Shown in pieces: positions 8,532-17,221 of a stretch of DNA of 64,000 nt. The stretch is from positions 248,001 through 312,000 of the forward strand of contig NZ_SZVI01000005.1 in assembly GCF_013416775.1 (NCBI RefSeq), given 5' to 3'. Position 1 is the stretch's first letter; the number at the start of each line of letters is the position of its first letter. Both the position numbers and the translations under genes were made by a program. The notes under the pieces are model-generated. The model made no database searches, was not told where the DNA came from, and saw nothing but the letters and a program-made list of their open reading frames with translations. The stretch is from Rhodoferax sp. BLA1. Its GTDB lineage: Bacteria > Pseudomonadota > Gammaproteobacteria > Burkholderiales > Burkholderiaceae_C.

Positions 8532-9619
8532 AAGTACAAGGACAAGCCTGGCGCAGCGTTTGGCTCAACACCGACCACAGTGTGGGTGTGATTGACCAGC
8601 GTTATCTGCCACACGAACTCAAAACCGCCTGCCTGCGTGATGTGGCTGACGTTGGCCAAGCCATCCGCGACATGTGGATTCGCGGTGCCCCGCTGATTGG
8701 GGTGGTGGCCGCCTACGGCATGGCGGTGGCCATGCGCCAGGACAGCAGTGATGCCGCGTTGATCAGCGCCAAACAAAGCTTGCTGGCGACCCGGCCCACG
8801 GCCGTCAACCTGCGCTGGGCGCTGAGCCGCATGTTGACCCGTTTGTTGCCGCTGCCGCGTGAACAACGGGTAGAAGCCGCCTATACGCTGGCCGCCCAGA
8901 TGGCCGACGAAGACGTGGCCATCAACCAGCAACTGGGCCGACACGGGTTGGCGCTGATCCGCACCCTGGCGCAACAACGCCCGGGCCAGCGCATCAACAT
9001 CCTGACCCACTGCAACGCGGGTTGGCTGGCCACGGTGGACTGGGGCACCGCCACCTCGGCGATTTACCAGGCATTTGACGAAGGCATCGACGTGCATGTC
9101 TGGGTCGATGAAACCCGGCCGCGCAACCAGGGCGCCTCACTCACCGCCTGGGAGCTGGGCCAGCACGGTGTGCCCCACACCCTGATTGTTGACAACGCCG
9201 GTGGCCACCTGATGCAGCGTGGTCAGGTGGACATGTGCATCGTGGGCACCGACCGCGTCACCGCCAGCGGGGACGTCTGCAACAAGATCGGCACCTACCT
9301 GAAAGCGCTGGCCGCGTTTGACAACCAGGTGCCGTTTTATGTGGCCATGCCGTCCTCGACGCTGGACCTGACGGTGCATGACGGTCTGCGCGAGATCCCG
9401 ATCGAGAACCGCGATGGCTCGGAAATCTCGCACCTGTCGGGCTGGCATGCCGACGGTTACCTCAGCACAGTGCAGATTTGCCCGAGCAACACCGCTACCG
9501 GCACCAACCCCGGTTTTGATGTGACACCCGCGCGCCTGGTCACCGCCTTGATCACCGAGCGTGGCCTGTGCGCGGCGCATCCGCAGGCGATCCAGGCGCT
9601 GTTTGCACCCGTGCGCTGA
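8528..9619 (+). CDS. mtnA: 5-methylthioribose-1-phosphate isomerase
   Basis: This 363-residue MtnA/eIF2B-related isomerase converts 5-methylthioribose-1-phosphate to the ribulose-1-phosphate. Diagnostic segments are MWIRGAPLIGVVAAYGMA near residue 50, THCNAGWLATVDWGTA with the catalytic Cys at about 162, and VGTDRVTASGDVCNKIGTY with the catalytic Asp at about 242. WVDETRPRNQGA is also typical and separates MtnA from the eIF2B regulatory subunits. The start overlaps the mtnK stop (ATGA). With the kinase and the upstream aldolase it forms a complete kinase-isomerase-aldolase route to DHAP. Confidence 0.95.
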   Translation: MKVQGQAWRSVWLNTDHSVGVIDQRYLPHELKTACLRDVADVGQAIRDMWIRGAPLIGVVAAYGMAVAMRQDSSDAALISAKQSLLATRPTAVNLRWALSRMLTRLLPLPREQRVEAAYTLAAQMADEDVAINQQLGRHGLALIRTLAQQRPGQRINILTHCNAGWLATVDWGTATSAIYQAFDEGIDVHVWVDETRPRNQGASLTAWELGQHGVPHTLIVDNAGGHLMQRGQVDMCIVGTDRVTASGDVCNKIGTYLKALAAFDNQVPFYVAMPSSTLDLTVHDGLREIPIENRDGSEISHLSGWHADGYLSTVQICPSNTATGTNPGFDVTPARLVTALITERGLCAAHPQAIQALFAPVR

Positions 9620-9643
9620 GCGCCAGGGTCGGGCAGGTGATGC

Positions 9644-9697
9644 ATCAAATTGGCCTCTAGTCCTTGTATCAAAAGGGCTTGTAGCTACAAATAGCAG
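9644..9697 (+). repeat. Intergenic hairpin repeat, copy 3 (3' of mtnA)
   Basis: This is a well-preserved copy: ATCAAATTGGCCTCTAG, TCCTTGTATCAAAAGGG as the hairpin core, then CTTGTAGCTACAAATAGCAG. It lies between the convergent mtnA gene and the hemerythrin-GGDEF-EAL gene. Confidence 0.85.
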
Positions 9698-9753
9698 AGC
9701 GATTCAGGGCGACACGACGGAGCTTCGGGATGTGTCATCCGCCGCCCCGTGGT

Positions 9754-12700
9754 CTAGGTTCTGAAGGTGAAGCTGGGTTCGCCAGTGTCCGGGGTCAGCT
9801 TGTGCAACTGACGCAGTTGTCGCAGCTCGGTCAGCAACTGCTGGCTCAGCTCGGCCAGCGCAGCGAGTTCCTGCGCTGTTTCGGGGGCCGTGCGCCTGGC
9901 CTCCTGCTGCAACAGCGCATCGGCGCGCTCGTGCAGGGTCTGGTGTAACGCTTCCAGGCGCGCAAAGCCAGGGTACTGCGTCAGCTTGAGCCGGGTGCTG
10001 GGTTTGTTGAGCCAGACCGAAAAGCGGCAGCACGGGCCGTCCACCACCAGCGGTGGGCGCTGTGAGTGGGTGGCCAGCGCCATCACACTCTTGAACCAGG
10101 CGCGGTGTTCGGTTTCGGCCAGCAGCATCGCAATGCCGCGTGAACCCACCGACTCGGACTCGGCCCAGCTGGCTGGCACAGACCACTGGGTTAACCAGCC
10201 CGGCACCTGGGCGGCGGGCATGGGTTTGGCAATCGCATATCCCTGGCCAAACTCACAACCAAATTCGATCAGGGCGCAGCCGTGGGCCACGGTTTCCACG
10301 CCTTCGGCCAGGGCGATGCGGTCAAAGTTGCGTGCCAGCCCCAGCACGCTGTTGACGATGGAAGCGTCTTCCACATCGTCGAGCATGCCGCGCACAAAAC
10401 TCTGGTCAATCTTCAGGGTGTGTGCGGTCAGCTGTTTCAGAAAGGTCAACGAGGAATAACCGGTGCCAAAGTCGTCCAGCGCACACGACAGCCCCATGCC
10501 CTGCAGCCGGGCGATCAGCGCCGAGACCTGGGTGATGTTGCCTAAAGCGCCGGTTTCCAGGATCTCCAGCTCCAGCTGCTGGGGCTGGAGGGTGGGCTGC
10601 TGGTCCAGCTGCCACTGCAGCCGGTCGGCAAATTCGGGGTCGAGCAGCTGCTGCGCGTCGATGTTGACGCTGACGGCGGTGTTCAGCCCCTGGGCCTGCC
10701 AGCTGGCCAGCTGGGCCAGCGCGGTTTCGATCACCCAGTCGCCCAGTTTCACCGCCATCGGATGCTGCTCCAGCAGACCGATGAAGGCGTAAGGCGGCAG
10801 CAAACCCAGCTCAGGGTGTTGCCAGCGGATCAAGGCCTCAAAACCGACCACCTCACCCGTGTTCAGGCGCACTTTGGGCTGGTAAAACAACACAAACTCG
10901 CGTCGCACCAGGGCTTGGCCGACCTCGTCGATGCGGGTCAGGCGGGTGCGGGTGATGGCGTCCTTGACCGGGTCAAAGTGGTGATAACGGTTTTTGCCGG
11001 CCTGTTTGGCCAGGTACATCGCCTGGCTGGCTTGGCGCAGCAGCTGCTCGGCATCAATCGGATCGCTCGGGCTCAGCTGCGCGATGCCGATGCTGGCGGT
11101 CAGCGACAGCGTCTGCACCTGGTCGGCCACCTGCATTGGCTGCGCCAGCACGACCAGCAACTGGTCCACCAGGCGCAGGCCATCCTCGGGTTGTGCCAGA
11201 TGGCTGAACATCACCGCGAACTCGTCACCACCGATGTGGGCCAGCAGCTGCTGGCTGTGCAGCGTGGCGGAGAGCCGATGGCTCACCGCCAGGATCAGCG
11301 CGTTGCCAATTTCGGGTCCATAAGACAGGTTGAGCGCGGCAAAGTTGTCTAGATCGATGTAGGCCACGGCCAACTGTTGTGGTGTGCTGTGTTCGGCCAT
11401 GCTGGCGGCCAGCAACTCAACAAACAGCTTGCGGTTGGGCAGGCCGGTCAGCGCGTCGTGGTGGGTGATGTAGTCGATCTGTTCGTGGTGGTTTTTTTGT
11501 TCGCTGATGTCGATGGTGATGCCCGACAGCAGCAGCGGCTGACCGGTCTCGTCACGCTGCATCACCCGTCCCAGGGTGCGGCACCAAACCCAGTGGCCGT
11601 CTCTGTGGCACAAACGCAACTCCAGCTCGTAGCTGGAGGATTCGCCGCTCAGGTGTTGGGCCATCAGGCGTTGCTGGCGCGCCTTGTCGTCCGGGTGGAT
11701 CCACGAGATGTACAAGCCGTACGGGCCTTGCCGGTGTTTGAGCCCGGGGTAACCGAGCATGGCCGAGCTGCGTTCGTTGAAACGGATGACATCGGTGCGC
11801 AGGTCCCATTCCCAGGTGCCGGCCTGGGCTGCGTCCACCGCGTTTTGCAGCTGCAGGCGTTCGGCTTCCAGGGCGGCGGTAATGGTCTGGCGTTCGGTGA
11901 TGTCGTGGGCCACGCCCAACACCCCCTGCAACTGGCCCTTGGCATCACGCAGCGCCACCTTGGTGGTCTCCATCAGCGCACGCTGGCCGCTGATCGGATG
12001 GGTGACCCATTCCTCATAGACCAGTGGCTGTTGCAAGGCGCTGGCCACCTGGTCACGGGCTTGGAAAGCATCGGCGAGTTCTTGGGTGAACAGTTCGTGG
12101 TCGGTTTTGCCAACAATGGCCGCCTTCTCCAGCCCGAGAAAGTGCACAAACGCGGTGTTGCACGACAGCAGAACACCGTTCACATCCTTGAGCCAGACCT
12201 GATCGGGCAGGGTGTCCACCAGGGTCTGCAAATGGGTTTCGCTGGCGGTGAGCGCCAACTCGGCCCGGTGCCGGTCGGTCACATCGGTGAAGATGGCCAG
12301 GATGCTGCTGCGCCCGGCCAGGGTCATTGGCAGGCGCTCGATCTCGGCCATGAAGCGGCTGCCGTCCTTGCGCTGCGTGGTGATCACGCGCGGCGCTTTG
12401 GTGATGCCCCGCAACATCTCCTCAAAGTCAGCCTCTATCTCCGCTAGGGTTTCGGCGGGATGGATGTCCACCAGACCCATGCCCATCAGTTCCTCGAGTG
12501 GGTAACCCAACAGCTGGCAAAACCAGGCGTTGGCAAACACAAAACGGCGGGTCACCGCATCGGCCACCACCAGTCCGGTGGGGGCATGGTCGATCACGCT
12601 GCGCAGGGTCTGCTCCAGCGGCGACATCGACGTCGGGGCCCGCCCGGTGGGGCCATTGAGCAAAAACCGCCAGCGTTGCTGGCTGCTGGTCAGCGCACCT

Positions 12701-13275
12701 TCTAGCTGTTGGCGGGCCACTTTCTCCTGCATCAGTGACAAGGCCTGGGCCGACACCGTGCGGTACATCGCCAACACACCCTGCAGCAGTACCGGTGTGG
12801 CGTCAGACTTCGTGGCTCGCGCCTGCTGGTGTGCCTGCGCCAGACTGAGTCCTGCGTTGACGCCGAGCACCACCTGCGCCAGGTGTTTGTCGTGTTCCAG
12901 AATATGCACCGCCAGCCACTCGGTCAGGTAGGCAAACAACTCGTCCATCAGCTCGGGCAAGGGCGCCTGGACCGCCTGCAGCTTCACCACCTGGGCCACA
13001 AAACGCTGGTGTTCGCGCACATGCTCGTCCAAGGCGGCATGGCCTGCGAGCGTGGTCCGCCAGATGCCTTCTTCGGTGCGGAAATGGCTGTCGGCGTAGT
13101 CGGTCAGTTCCGCCAGGCTGGTGTTGAGGTCGACCAGACTGGCGCCGTGCACATGTTGCTGCACCAGCCGGTTGATCAGCCGCACCAGCACCTGATGCTG
13201 CTCATCGATCAGGGCAATGCCTGTGTCCAGGTGGCTGTTCCAGGGGAAGATCTCAAACATCGTCTGGTTCAGCAT
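9754..13275 (-). CDS. Hemerythrin-PAS-PAS-PAS-GGDEF-EAL-CZB signalling protein
   Basis: This ~1173-residue cytoplasmic protein probably makes or breaks cyclic di-GMP. The N-terminus (about 1-140) is a bacteriohemerythrin domain with the di-iron ligand set visible (DEQHQ, SHFRTEE, REHQRF, HILEHDKH), which suggests O2 or NO sensing. Three PAS modules follow. The GGDEF domain has an intact IGGDEF site, and the EAL domain has EALIRW and DDFGTGYSSL. The last ~115 residues look like a zinc-binding CZB domain: TEHRAWF, CCRFSVWL and ALHQTLHERA supply the His/Cys/His/His pattern. The start at 13275 forms a TGATG overlap with the TSUP gene stop; ATG 13260 is an alternative. No signal peptide or transmembrane segment is apparent. 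Confidence 0.9.
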   Translation of the reverse strand: MLNQTMFEIFPWNSHLDTGIALIDEQHQVLVRLINRLVQQHVHGASLVDLNTSLAELTDYADSHFRTEEGIWRTTLAGHAALDEHVREHQRFVAQVVKLQAVQAPLPELMDELFAYLTEWLAVHILEHDKHLAQVVLGVNAGLSLAQAHQQARATKSDATPVLLQGVLAMYRTVSAQALSLMQEKVARQQLEGALTSSQQRWRFLLNGPTGRAPTSMSPLEQTLRSVIDHAPTGLVVADAVTRRFVFANAWFCQLLGYPLEELMGMGLVDIHPAETLAEIEADFEEMLRGITKAPRVITTQRKDGSRFMAEIERLPMTLAGRSSILAIFTDVTDRHRAELALTASETHLQTLVDTLPDQVWLKDVNGVLLSCNTAFVHFLGLEKAAIVGKTDHELFTQELADAFQARDQVASALQQPLVYEEWVTHPISGQRALMETTKVALRDAKGQLQGVLGVAHDITERQTITAALEAERLQLQNAVDAAQAGTWEWDLRTDVIRFNERSSAMLGYPGLKHRQGPYGLYISWIHPDDKARQQRLMAQHLSGESSSYELELRLCHRDGHWVWCRTLGRVMQRDETGQPLLLSGITIDISEQKNHHEQIDYITHHDALTGLPNRKLFVELLAASMAEHSTPQQLAVAYIDLDNFAALNLSYGPEIGNALILAVSHRLSATLHSQQLLAHIGGDEFAVMFSHLAQPEDGLRLVDQLLVVLAQPMQVADQVQTLSLTASIGIAQLSPSDPIDAEQLLRQASQAMYLAKQAGKNRYHHFDPVKDAITRTRLTRIDEVGQALVRREFVLFYQPKVRLNTGEVVGFEALIRWQHPELGLLPPYAFIGLLEQHPMAVKLGDWVIETALAQLASWQAQGLNTAVSVNIDAQQLLDPEFADRLQWQLDQQPTLQPQQLELEILETGALGNITQVSALIARLQGMGLSCALDDFGTGYSSLTFLKQLTAHTLKIDQSFVRGMLDDVEDASIVNSVLGLARNFDRIALAEGVETVAHGCALIEFGCEFGQGYAIAKPMPAAQVPGWLTQWSVPASWAESESVGSRGIAMLLAETEHRAWFKSVMALATHSQRPPLVVDGPCCRFSVWLNKPSTRLKLTQYPGFARLEALHQTLHERADALLQQEARRTAPETAQELAALAELSQQLLTELRQLRQLHKLTPDTGEPSFTFRT

Positions 13276-14036
13276 CAGCTGTTGCGGGTGAAAAAGACCA
13301 GGCTCATCACCAGACCGGTCACGATCACACCCCAACGGACCGCCTGCGCTGGCAAGCGTCTGGCCCAGCGCGCGCCGAGAAAACCGCCCACCGTGGCGGC
13401 CACCATCATCAGCAGGCCCTCGCGCCAGGCAATCGCACCGGCCAGCACAAAGGCCGCCACTGACAACCAGGACAACACCAGCGAGTTCAGGTTTTTGAGC
13501 GCATTGGCGGTGTGGATGTGGGACTCACCCGTGACGGCGTACAAGGCCATCAGCAAAATACCCAGGCCACCGTTGAAATAACCCCCGTAAATCGCCACCA
13601 GCAGCAGACCCGGCTCACGCCAGCGGTCCAGGTCGAGTGTGCTGCGCTGGGCCCGACGCGCCAGGCTCGGCCCTGCAGCAAACAGCGCGGTGGCGAACAA
13701 CAGCAGCCACGGCACGATCACCGAGAACACTTTGGCCGGTGTCACCAGCAGCAAACAGGCACCGGCCACACCACCCAGCGCCGCAATGGCCATTTCACGC
13801 TGCAGGCGACGCGGTGGCACACGGCGCAATTCGTCCCGGAAACCCAGGGTGCTGCCGAGGTAACCCGGGCTCACCGCCAGCGCACTGGTGGCGTTGGCCA
13901 TGATCGGTGGCACCCCCGCAAACACCAGCGCGGGCAGGGTCAGGAAGCTGCCGCCGCCAGCCACGGCGTTGAGCACACCGGCCGCAAAAGCAGCGCCAGC
14001 CAGCAGCAAGGGGAGGGTCCAGACGTCCAACAACAT
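13275..14036 (-). CDS. TSUP (TauE/SafE) family permease
   Basis: This 253-residue membrane protein has about eight hydrophobic segments in two similar halves, as in the TauE/SafE sulfite/organosulfonate exporter family. The N-terminal half contains the typical AGVLNAVAGGGSFLTLPALVFAGVPP, and the second half contains AIYGGYFNGGLGILLMALYAV. The transported anion is unknown. The stop codon overlaps the start of the hemerythrin-GGDEF-EAL gene (TGATG), so the two are likely translated from one message. The C-terminus ends in a short basic tail. Confidence 0.88.
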   Translation of the reverse strand: MLLDVWTLPLLLAGAAFAAGVLNAVAGGGSFLTLPALVFAGVPPIMANATSALAVSPGYLGSTLGFRDELRRVPPRRLQREMAIAALGGVAGACLLLVTPAKVFSVIVPWLLLFATALFAAGPSLARRAQRSTLDLDRWREPGLLLVAIYGGYFNGGLGILLMALYAVTGESHIHTANALKNLNSLVLSWLSVAAFVLAGAIAWREGLLMMVAATVGGFLGARWARRLPAQAVRWGVIVTGLVMSLVFFTRNS

Positions 14037-14105
14037 CCCGCCATTGTCACCCGCTTGGGCACCTTTTTTGTGCGTGGACTGGGGGTTTTAGCGCAAGTTG
14101 AGCAC

Positions 14106-14501
14106 TCAGGCGGACACACCAAAGCGCTGGTTCAGGTAGCCGATGATCACGGCAGAGTCCTGCATCCACTGCACCTGGCCGTTGGCATCGGTGACCTGCA
14201 GGCAGGGCACCTGGTCGCGCCCGCTGCCTTGCACCAGCTCGGCTTTGTGGTGGGCGTCATGCTGGGCGTCACGCTTCTCGATGGGTAGCGCCAGCCGGTG
14301 CATCTCCTGACGCACCTTGAGGCAAAACGGGCAGGTTTTGAACTGGTAGAGCGCCAGGCTGCGGCAGTCCTGCGCGATCAGCGCCTGTTGTGCGGGAGTA
14401 CGCTGTACAGCTTGGGGGCGGCTGAGCCGCTCCCAGAGCAGCATGACGGGGCCCAGGGCAATGCGCAGGCTGCGGAAAAAGAGTCGGATCAGAGGTTTCA
14501 T
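14106..14501 (-). CDS. Glutaredoxin/GST N-terminal-like thioredoxin-fold protein
   Basis: This ~131-residue protein has an N-terminal hydrophobic, probably membrane-associated helix (LIRLFFRSLRIALGPVMLLWERL) and then a thioredoxin-fold domain. The redox motif is YQFKTCPFCLKVRQEMHRL, a CPFC active site. The cis-Pro segment is DQVPCLQV, and QDSAVIIGYLNQRF resembles the glutathione-binding end of GST N-domains. It probably acts in glutathione-dependent thiol chemistry at the membrane; the partner is unknown. The start at 14501 (MKPLIRLFF) is a judgement; an in-frame ATG at 14531 would add ten residues. Confidence 0.8.
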   Translation of the reverse strand: MKPLIRLFFRSLRIALGPVMLLWERLSRPQAVQRTPAQQALIAQDCRSLALYQFKTCPFCLKVRQEMHRLALPIEKRDAQHDAHHKAELVQGSGRDQVPCLQVTDANGQVQWMQDSAVIIGYLNQRFGVSA

Positions 14502-14634
14502 CAAACAAAGAGGTGGCTGTTGTTTGATCATACGGCACGTACCCGGGGCGGGCTTTACCTGGGCTTTACACGGCGCTAACCGCTGCTTACAAACGCTGCC
14601 TAAACTGGAAGCAGATCACCCAAGGAGCCAAGCC

Positions 14635-15111
14635 ATGACTGCGCCATCCCCAAGCACTGGGCTTTTGCCGCAAGCCCCCGAGATACCGATGGACCAGCTG
14701 CTGGTCGAGGTCTACACCCAAGCTGCACCTGCGGTGCAATCGGGCATGCTCTCCAAGCTGGTGGGCAAGGTGTACCAAAGTGCCGCCCCCGACGAGCGCC
14801 GGGTGTTGCTCCGCCAGCTGATGCAACCGCTGGGTATCCTGTCCTTGCTGGCGGTGGCCAACGGGGTGTTTGCCAAACTGCGGCTGCAGGGCGGGCTCTC
14901 GGGCTGGTCGACCCGGCTTGACGAGGTGCAGGTGGACGATGTGGTGGAGCTGACCAGTTTTGTGCAACAGGTCAGTGGGCAGGCGATGCACAGCCTGGCC
15001 CTGTGGCTCAGTGCCTCACCGGTGCTGCTGAGCTCGGCTGCGGCGGTGATGCTGGTCAAGCTGCTGCTGGACCGCGCTGCGCCAGACCAGGAGGCTGAAC
15101 CGCAGCGCTGA
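14635..15111 (+). CDS. Hypothetical protein (158 aa)
   Basis: I do not recognise this family. The start at 14635 has a good ribosome-binding site, AAGGAG, eight bases upstream. The first ~25 residues are Pro/Ser/Thr-rich. The middle has amphipathic helices (MLSKLVGKVYQSAAPDERRVLLRQLMQPLGILSLLAVANGVFAKLRL), and the C-terminal part contains a moderately hydrophobic helix (ALWLSASPVLLSSAAAVMLVKLLLD). It may associate with the membrane peripherally. It is divergent from the glutaredoxin-like gene and convergent with the D-lactate dehydrogenase gene, with a hairpin repeat between the convergent ends. Confidence 0.75.
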   Translation: MTAPSPSTGLLPQAPEIPMDQLLVEVYTQAAPAVQSGMLSKLVGKVYQSAAPDERRVLLRQLMQPLGILSLLAVANGVFAKLRLQGGLSGWSTRLDEVQVDDVVELTSFVQQVSGQAMHSLALWLSASPVLLSSAAAVMLVKLLLDRAAPDQEAEPQR

Positions 15112-15119
15112 CAATACAG

Positions 15120-15174
15120 ATCAAATTGGCCTCTAGACCTTTTATATTAAGGGCTGATAGCTCTCAAAACTATA
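15120..15174 (+). repeat. Intergenic hairpin repeat, copy 4
   Basis: This copy reads ATCAAATTGGCCTCTAG, ACCTTTTATATTAAGGG, CTGATAGCTCTCAAAACTAT. It lies between two convergent genes and reaches into the last codons of the minus-strand FAD oxidase gene, whose stop is at 15170. Confidence 0.85.
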
Positions 15175-16594
15175 GTGCAAAGATCTTCCCCGGGTTCAGG
15201 ATGTTGTCCGGGTCCAGCGCGGTTTTGATGGCGCGCATCATGGCCACCGCGCCCACGCCAGCCTCTTCCACCAGAAAACCCATCTTGTGCAGGCCCACAC
15301 CGTGTTCACCGGTGCAGGTGCCACCCAGGGCCAGCGCCCGGCGCACCAGCTGGTGGTTGAGCTGTTCGGCAGTGGCCCGCTCCTCGGGGCTGTTGGGGTC
15401 GATCAAATACCCCATGTGGAAGTTGCCGTCACCCACATGGCCCACCATGAAGTACGGGATGCCGCTGGCCTGCGTCTCTGCCACCGAGTCCAGCAAAGCG
15501 TCGGCCAGCCGCGAGATCGGCACACAGGCGTCGGTCGAGATGACTTTGCAGCCCGGGCGCGATTGCACCCCGGCAAAGTAGGCGTTGTGCCGCGCGGTCC
15601 ACAGTCGGGTGCGCTCCTCGGGGGTGTGCGCCCATTCAAAGGTGTCACCACCAAACTCGGTGGCAATCGCTTGCACCGTTTCCACCTGCTCCTGCACCCC
15701 AGCCGGTGAGCCGTGGAACTCCATCAATAGCAAGGCACTCTCGGGCAGGCTCAGTTTGGAATGGGTGTTGACCATGCGCACGGTGACGGCATCGAGCAGC
15801 TCACAACGCGCAATTGGCACCCCCATCTGGATGATCTGGATGGTGGCATTGACGGCTTCGGCCAGGCTGGCAAAACTGCAGGTGGCGGCCATCACCGCCT
15901 CGGGCAGCGGGTAGAGCTTGAGCGTGATCTCGGTCAGGATGCCCAGCGTGCCCTCGCTGCCCACCATCAGGCGCGTCAGGTCGTAACCGGCGCTGCTTTT
16001 TTTGGCACGGGTGCCGGTGTGGATCAGCTCACCACTGGCGGTGACCACGTCGAGCGCCAGCACGTTCTCACGCATGGTGCCGTAACGCACGGCGTTGGTG
16101 CCACTGGCACGGGTGGCGCACATGCCGCCGATGCTGGCGTCGGCACCGGGATCAATCGGGAAAAACAGGCCAGTGGATTTGACGGCTTCGTTCAGGGCCT
16201 TGCGCGTCACGCCGGGTTGCACCGTCACCGTCAGGTCTTCAGCGTGGATGGCCAGCACCTGGTTCATGCGGCCCACATCGATGCTGATGCCGCCTTGCAC
16301 CGCCAGCAGATGCCCTTCCACCGACGAGCCCGCACCAAACGGGATCACCGGCACCTTGTACTGCGCGGCCAGCTTCACTGCATCAGACACATCCTGGGCC
16401 GATTCGGCAAACACCACCGCGTCGGGCGGTGGCACGCTGAAAGAGGATTCGTCGCGCCCGTGCTGTTCACGCACCACCTGGGCCAGTGACAGCTGTTGGC
16501 CAAAGCGCTGGCGCAAGGCCTCGATCAGGGCAGGGGGTACCGGGCGGGTTTGGACAACTGGGCGCAGGTGGTCGCTCGTCAGGGATGCGTTCAT
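15170..16594 (-). CDS. FAD-linked D-lactate dehydrogenase (cytochrome-type), GlcD/Dld family
   Basis: This ~474-residue flavoprotein has an N-terminal PCMH-type FAD-binding domain (PVIPFGAGSSVEGH, VGRMNQVLAIHAEDLTVTVQPGV, DPGADASIGGMCATRASGTNAVRYGTMRENV) and a C-terminal FAD-oxidase domain (PYFMVGHVGDGNFHMGYLID, GTCTGEHGVGLHKMGFL). These motifs match D-lactate dehydrogenase (cytochrome) and glycolate oxidase GlcD relatives. D-lactate is the more likely substrate because no glcE/glcF genes are adjacent. The start at 16594 (MNASLTSD) follows GGAGA by about seven bases; a frame extending to 16639 lacks such support. Confidence 0.87.
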   Translation of the reverse strand: MNASLTSDHLRPVVQTRPVPPALIEALRQRFGQQLSLAQVVREQHGRDESSFSVPPPDAVVFAESAQDVSDAVKLAAQYKVPVIPFGAGSSVEGHLLAVQGGISIDVGRMNQVLAIHAEDLTVTVQPGVTRKALNEAVKSTGLFFPIDPGADASIGGMCATRASGTNAVRYGTMRENVLALDVVTASGELIHTGTRAKKSSAGYDLTRLMVGSEGTLGILTEITLKLYPLPEAVMAATCSFASLAEAVNATIQIIQMGVPIARCELLDAVTVRMVNTHSKLSLPESALLLMEFHGSPAGVQEQVETVQAIATEFGGDTFEWAHTPEERTRLWTARHNAYFAGVQSRPGCKVISTDACVPISRLADALLDSVAETQASGIPYFMVGHVGDGNFHMGYLIDPNSPEERATAEQLNHQLVRRALALGGTCTGEHGVGLHKMGFLVEEAGVGAVAMMRAIKTALDPDNILNPGKIFAL

Positions 16595-16709
16595 GGGGTC
16601 TCCGTGGTGGAGGGGGATTATCGGCAATCGCCGCTGCATGCGGCGTGGGGGACAATCCAGCCGCAGCCGTTGGGCGCTGTTTTATCCGAATGTCAAAGGT
16701 CTTATCCCC

Positions 16710-17117
16710 ATGGAGATGCAACACGCCCTGGCCCAGGAGTGGGCCACCCTGCAAAACCACCACGAAGCGCAAGAGCGCAACGCCTTGGGTCTCAAGCTGC
16801 TGGCCGTGCTGCTGGTGGCGGGTAGCTGGATGACCGGGCTGGAGCCGATGCTGGCGGCGGCCCTGGTGCTGGTGTTGTGGCTGCAGGAGGCCATCCTCAA
16901 AACCTGGCAGCACCGGCTGGCCGAGCGCTTGCTGGTGATCGAGGGGCTGTTTACGCGGGGACCGCAGGGCGCCGAGGCACCGTTTCAGCTGCATACACAG
17001 TGGTTGGCCCAACGCCCTGGTCTGAGCGGCCTGCTGGCCGAATATGGCCGCAGCGCTCTGCGCCCGACGGTGGCCTTCCCGTATGCCGTGCTGTGTTTGC
17101 TGGTGCTGTTGGTGTAA
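16710..17117 (+). CDS. Small hypothetical membrane protein (135 aa)
   Basis: This 135-residue protein has an N-terminal amphipathic helix, two close hydrophobic segments (LGLKLLAVLLVAGSWMTGLEPMLAAALVLVLWLQ, about residues 27-60), a soluble middle, and a final transmembrane segment (VAFPYAVLCLLVLLV) ending at the C-terminus. I cannot assign a function. It is divergent from the D-lactate dehydrogenase gene. No strong ribosome-binding site is seen, so the start at 16710 rests on reading-frame logic: it begins just before the first structured helix. Confidence 0.65.
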   Translation: MEMQHALAQEWATLQNHHEAQERNALGLKLLAVLLVAGSWMTGLEPMLAAALVLVLWLQEAILKTWQHRLAERLLVIEGLFTRGPQGAEAPFQLHTQWLAQRPGLSGLLAEYGRSALRPTVAFPYAVLCLLVLLV

Positions 17118-17221
17118 GGCTTTTGCACTGCTGGCGCTAGGGCCATTGGTCAGGTCCTGTGCTGCCGGGACCCGGCTCCAGGATAATCGATAGCTATTTT
17201 TATCATAGCAAGGTAGCCATC

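Noticed and set aside
17180..17210. Fragment resembling the hairpin repeat upstream of the cobalamin adenosyltransferase (ATAGCTATTTTTATCATAGC)
   Set aside because: Only the ATAGCTAT end is shared; the CCCTT/AAGGG core is missing, so it was not counted as a copy.
17118..17221. Cobalamin riboswitch upstream of the adenosyltransferase
   Set aside because: The gap is only ~100 bases and lacks a recognisable B12-box, too short for a full cobalamin riboswitch.
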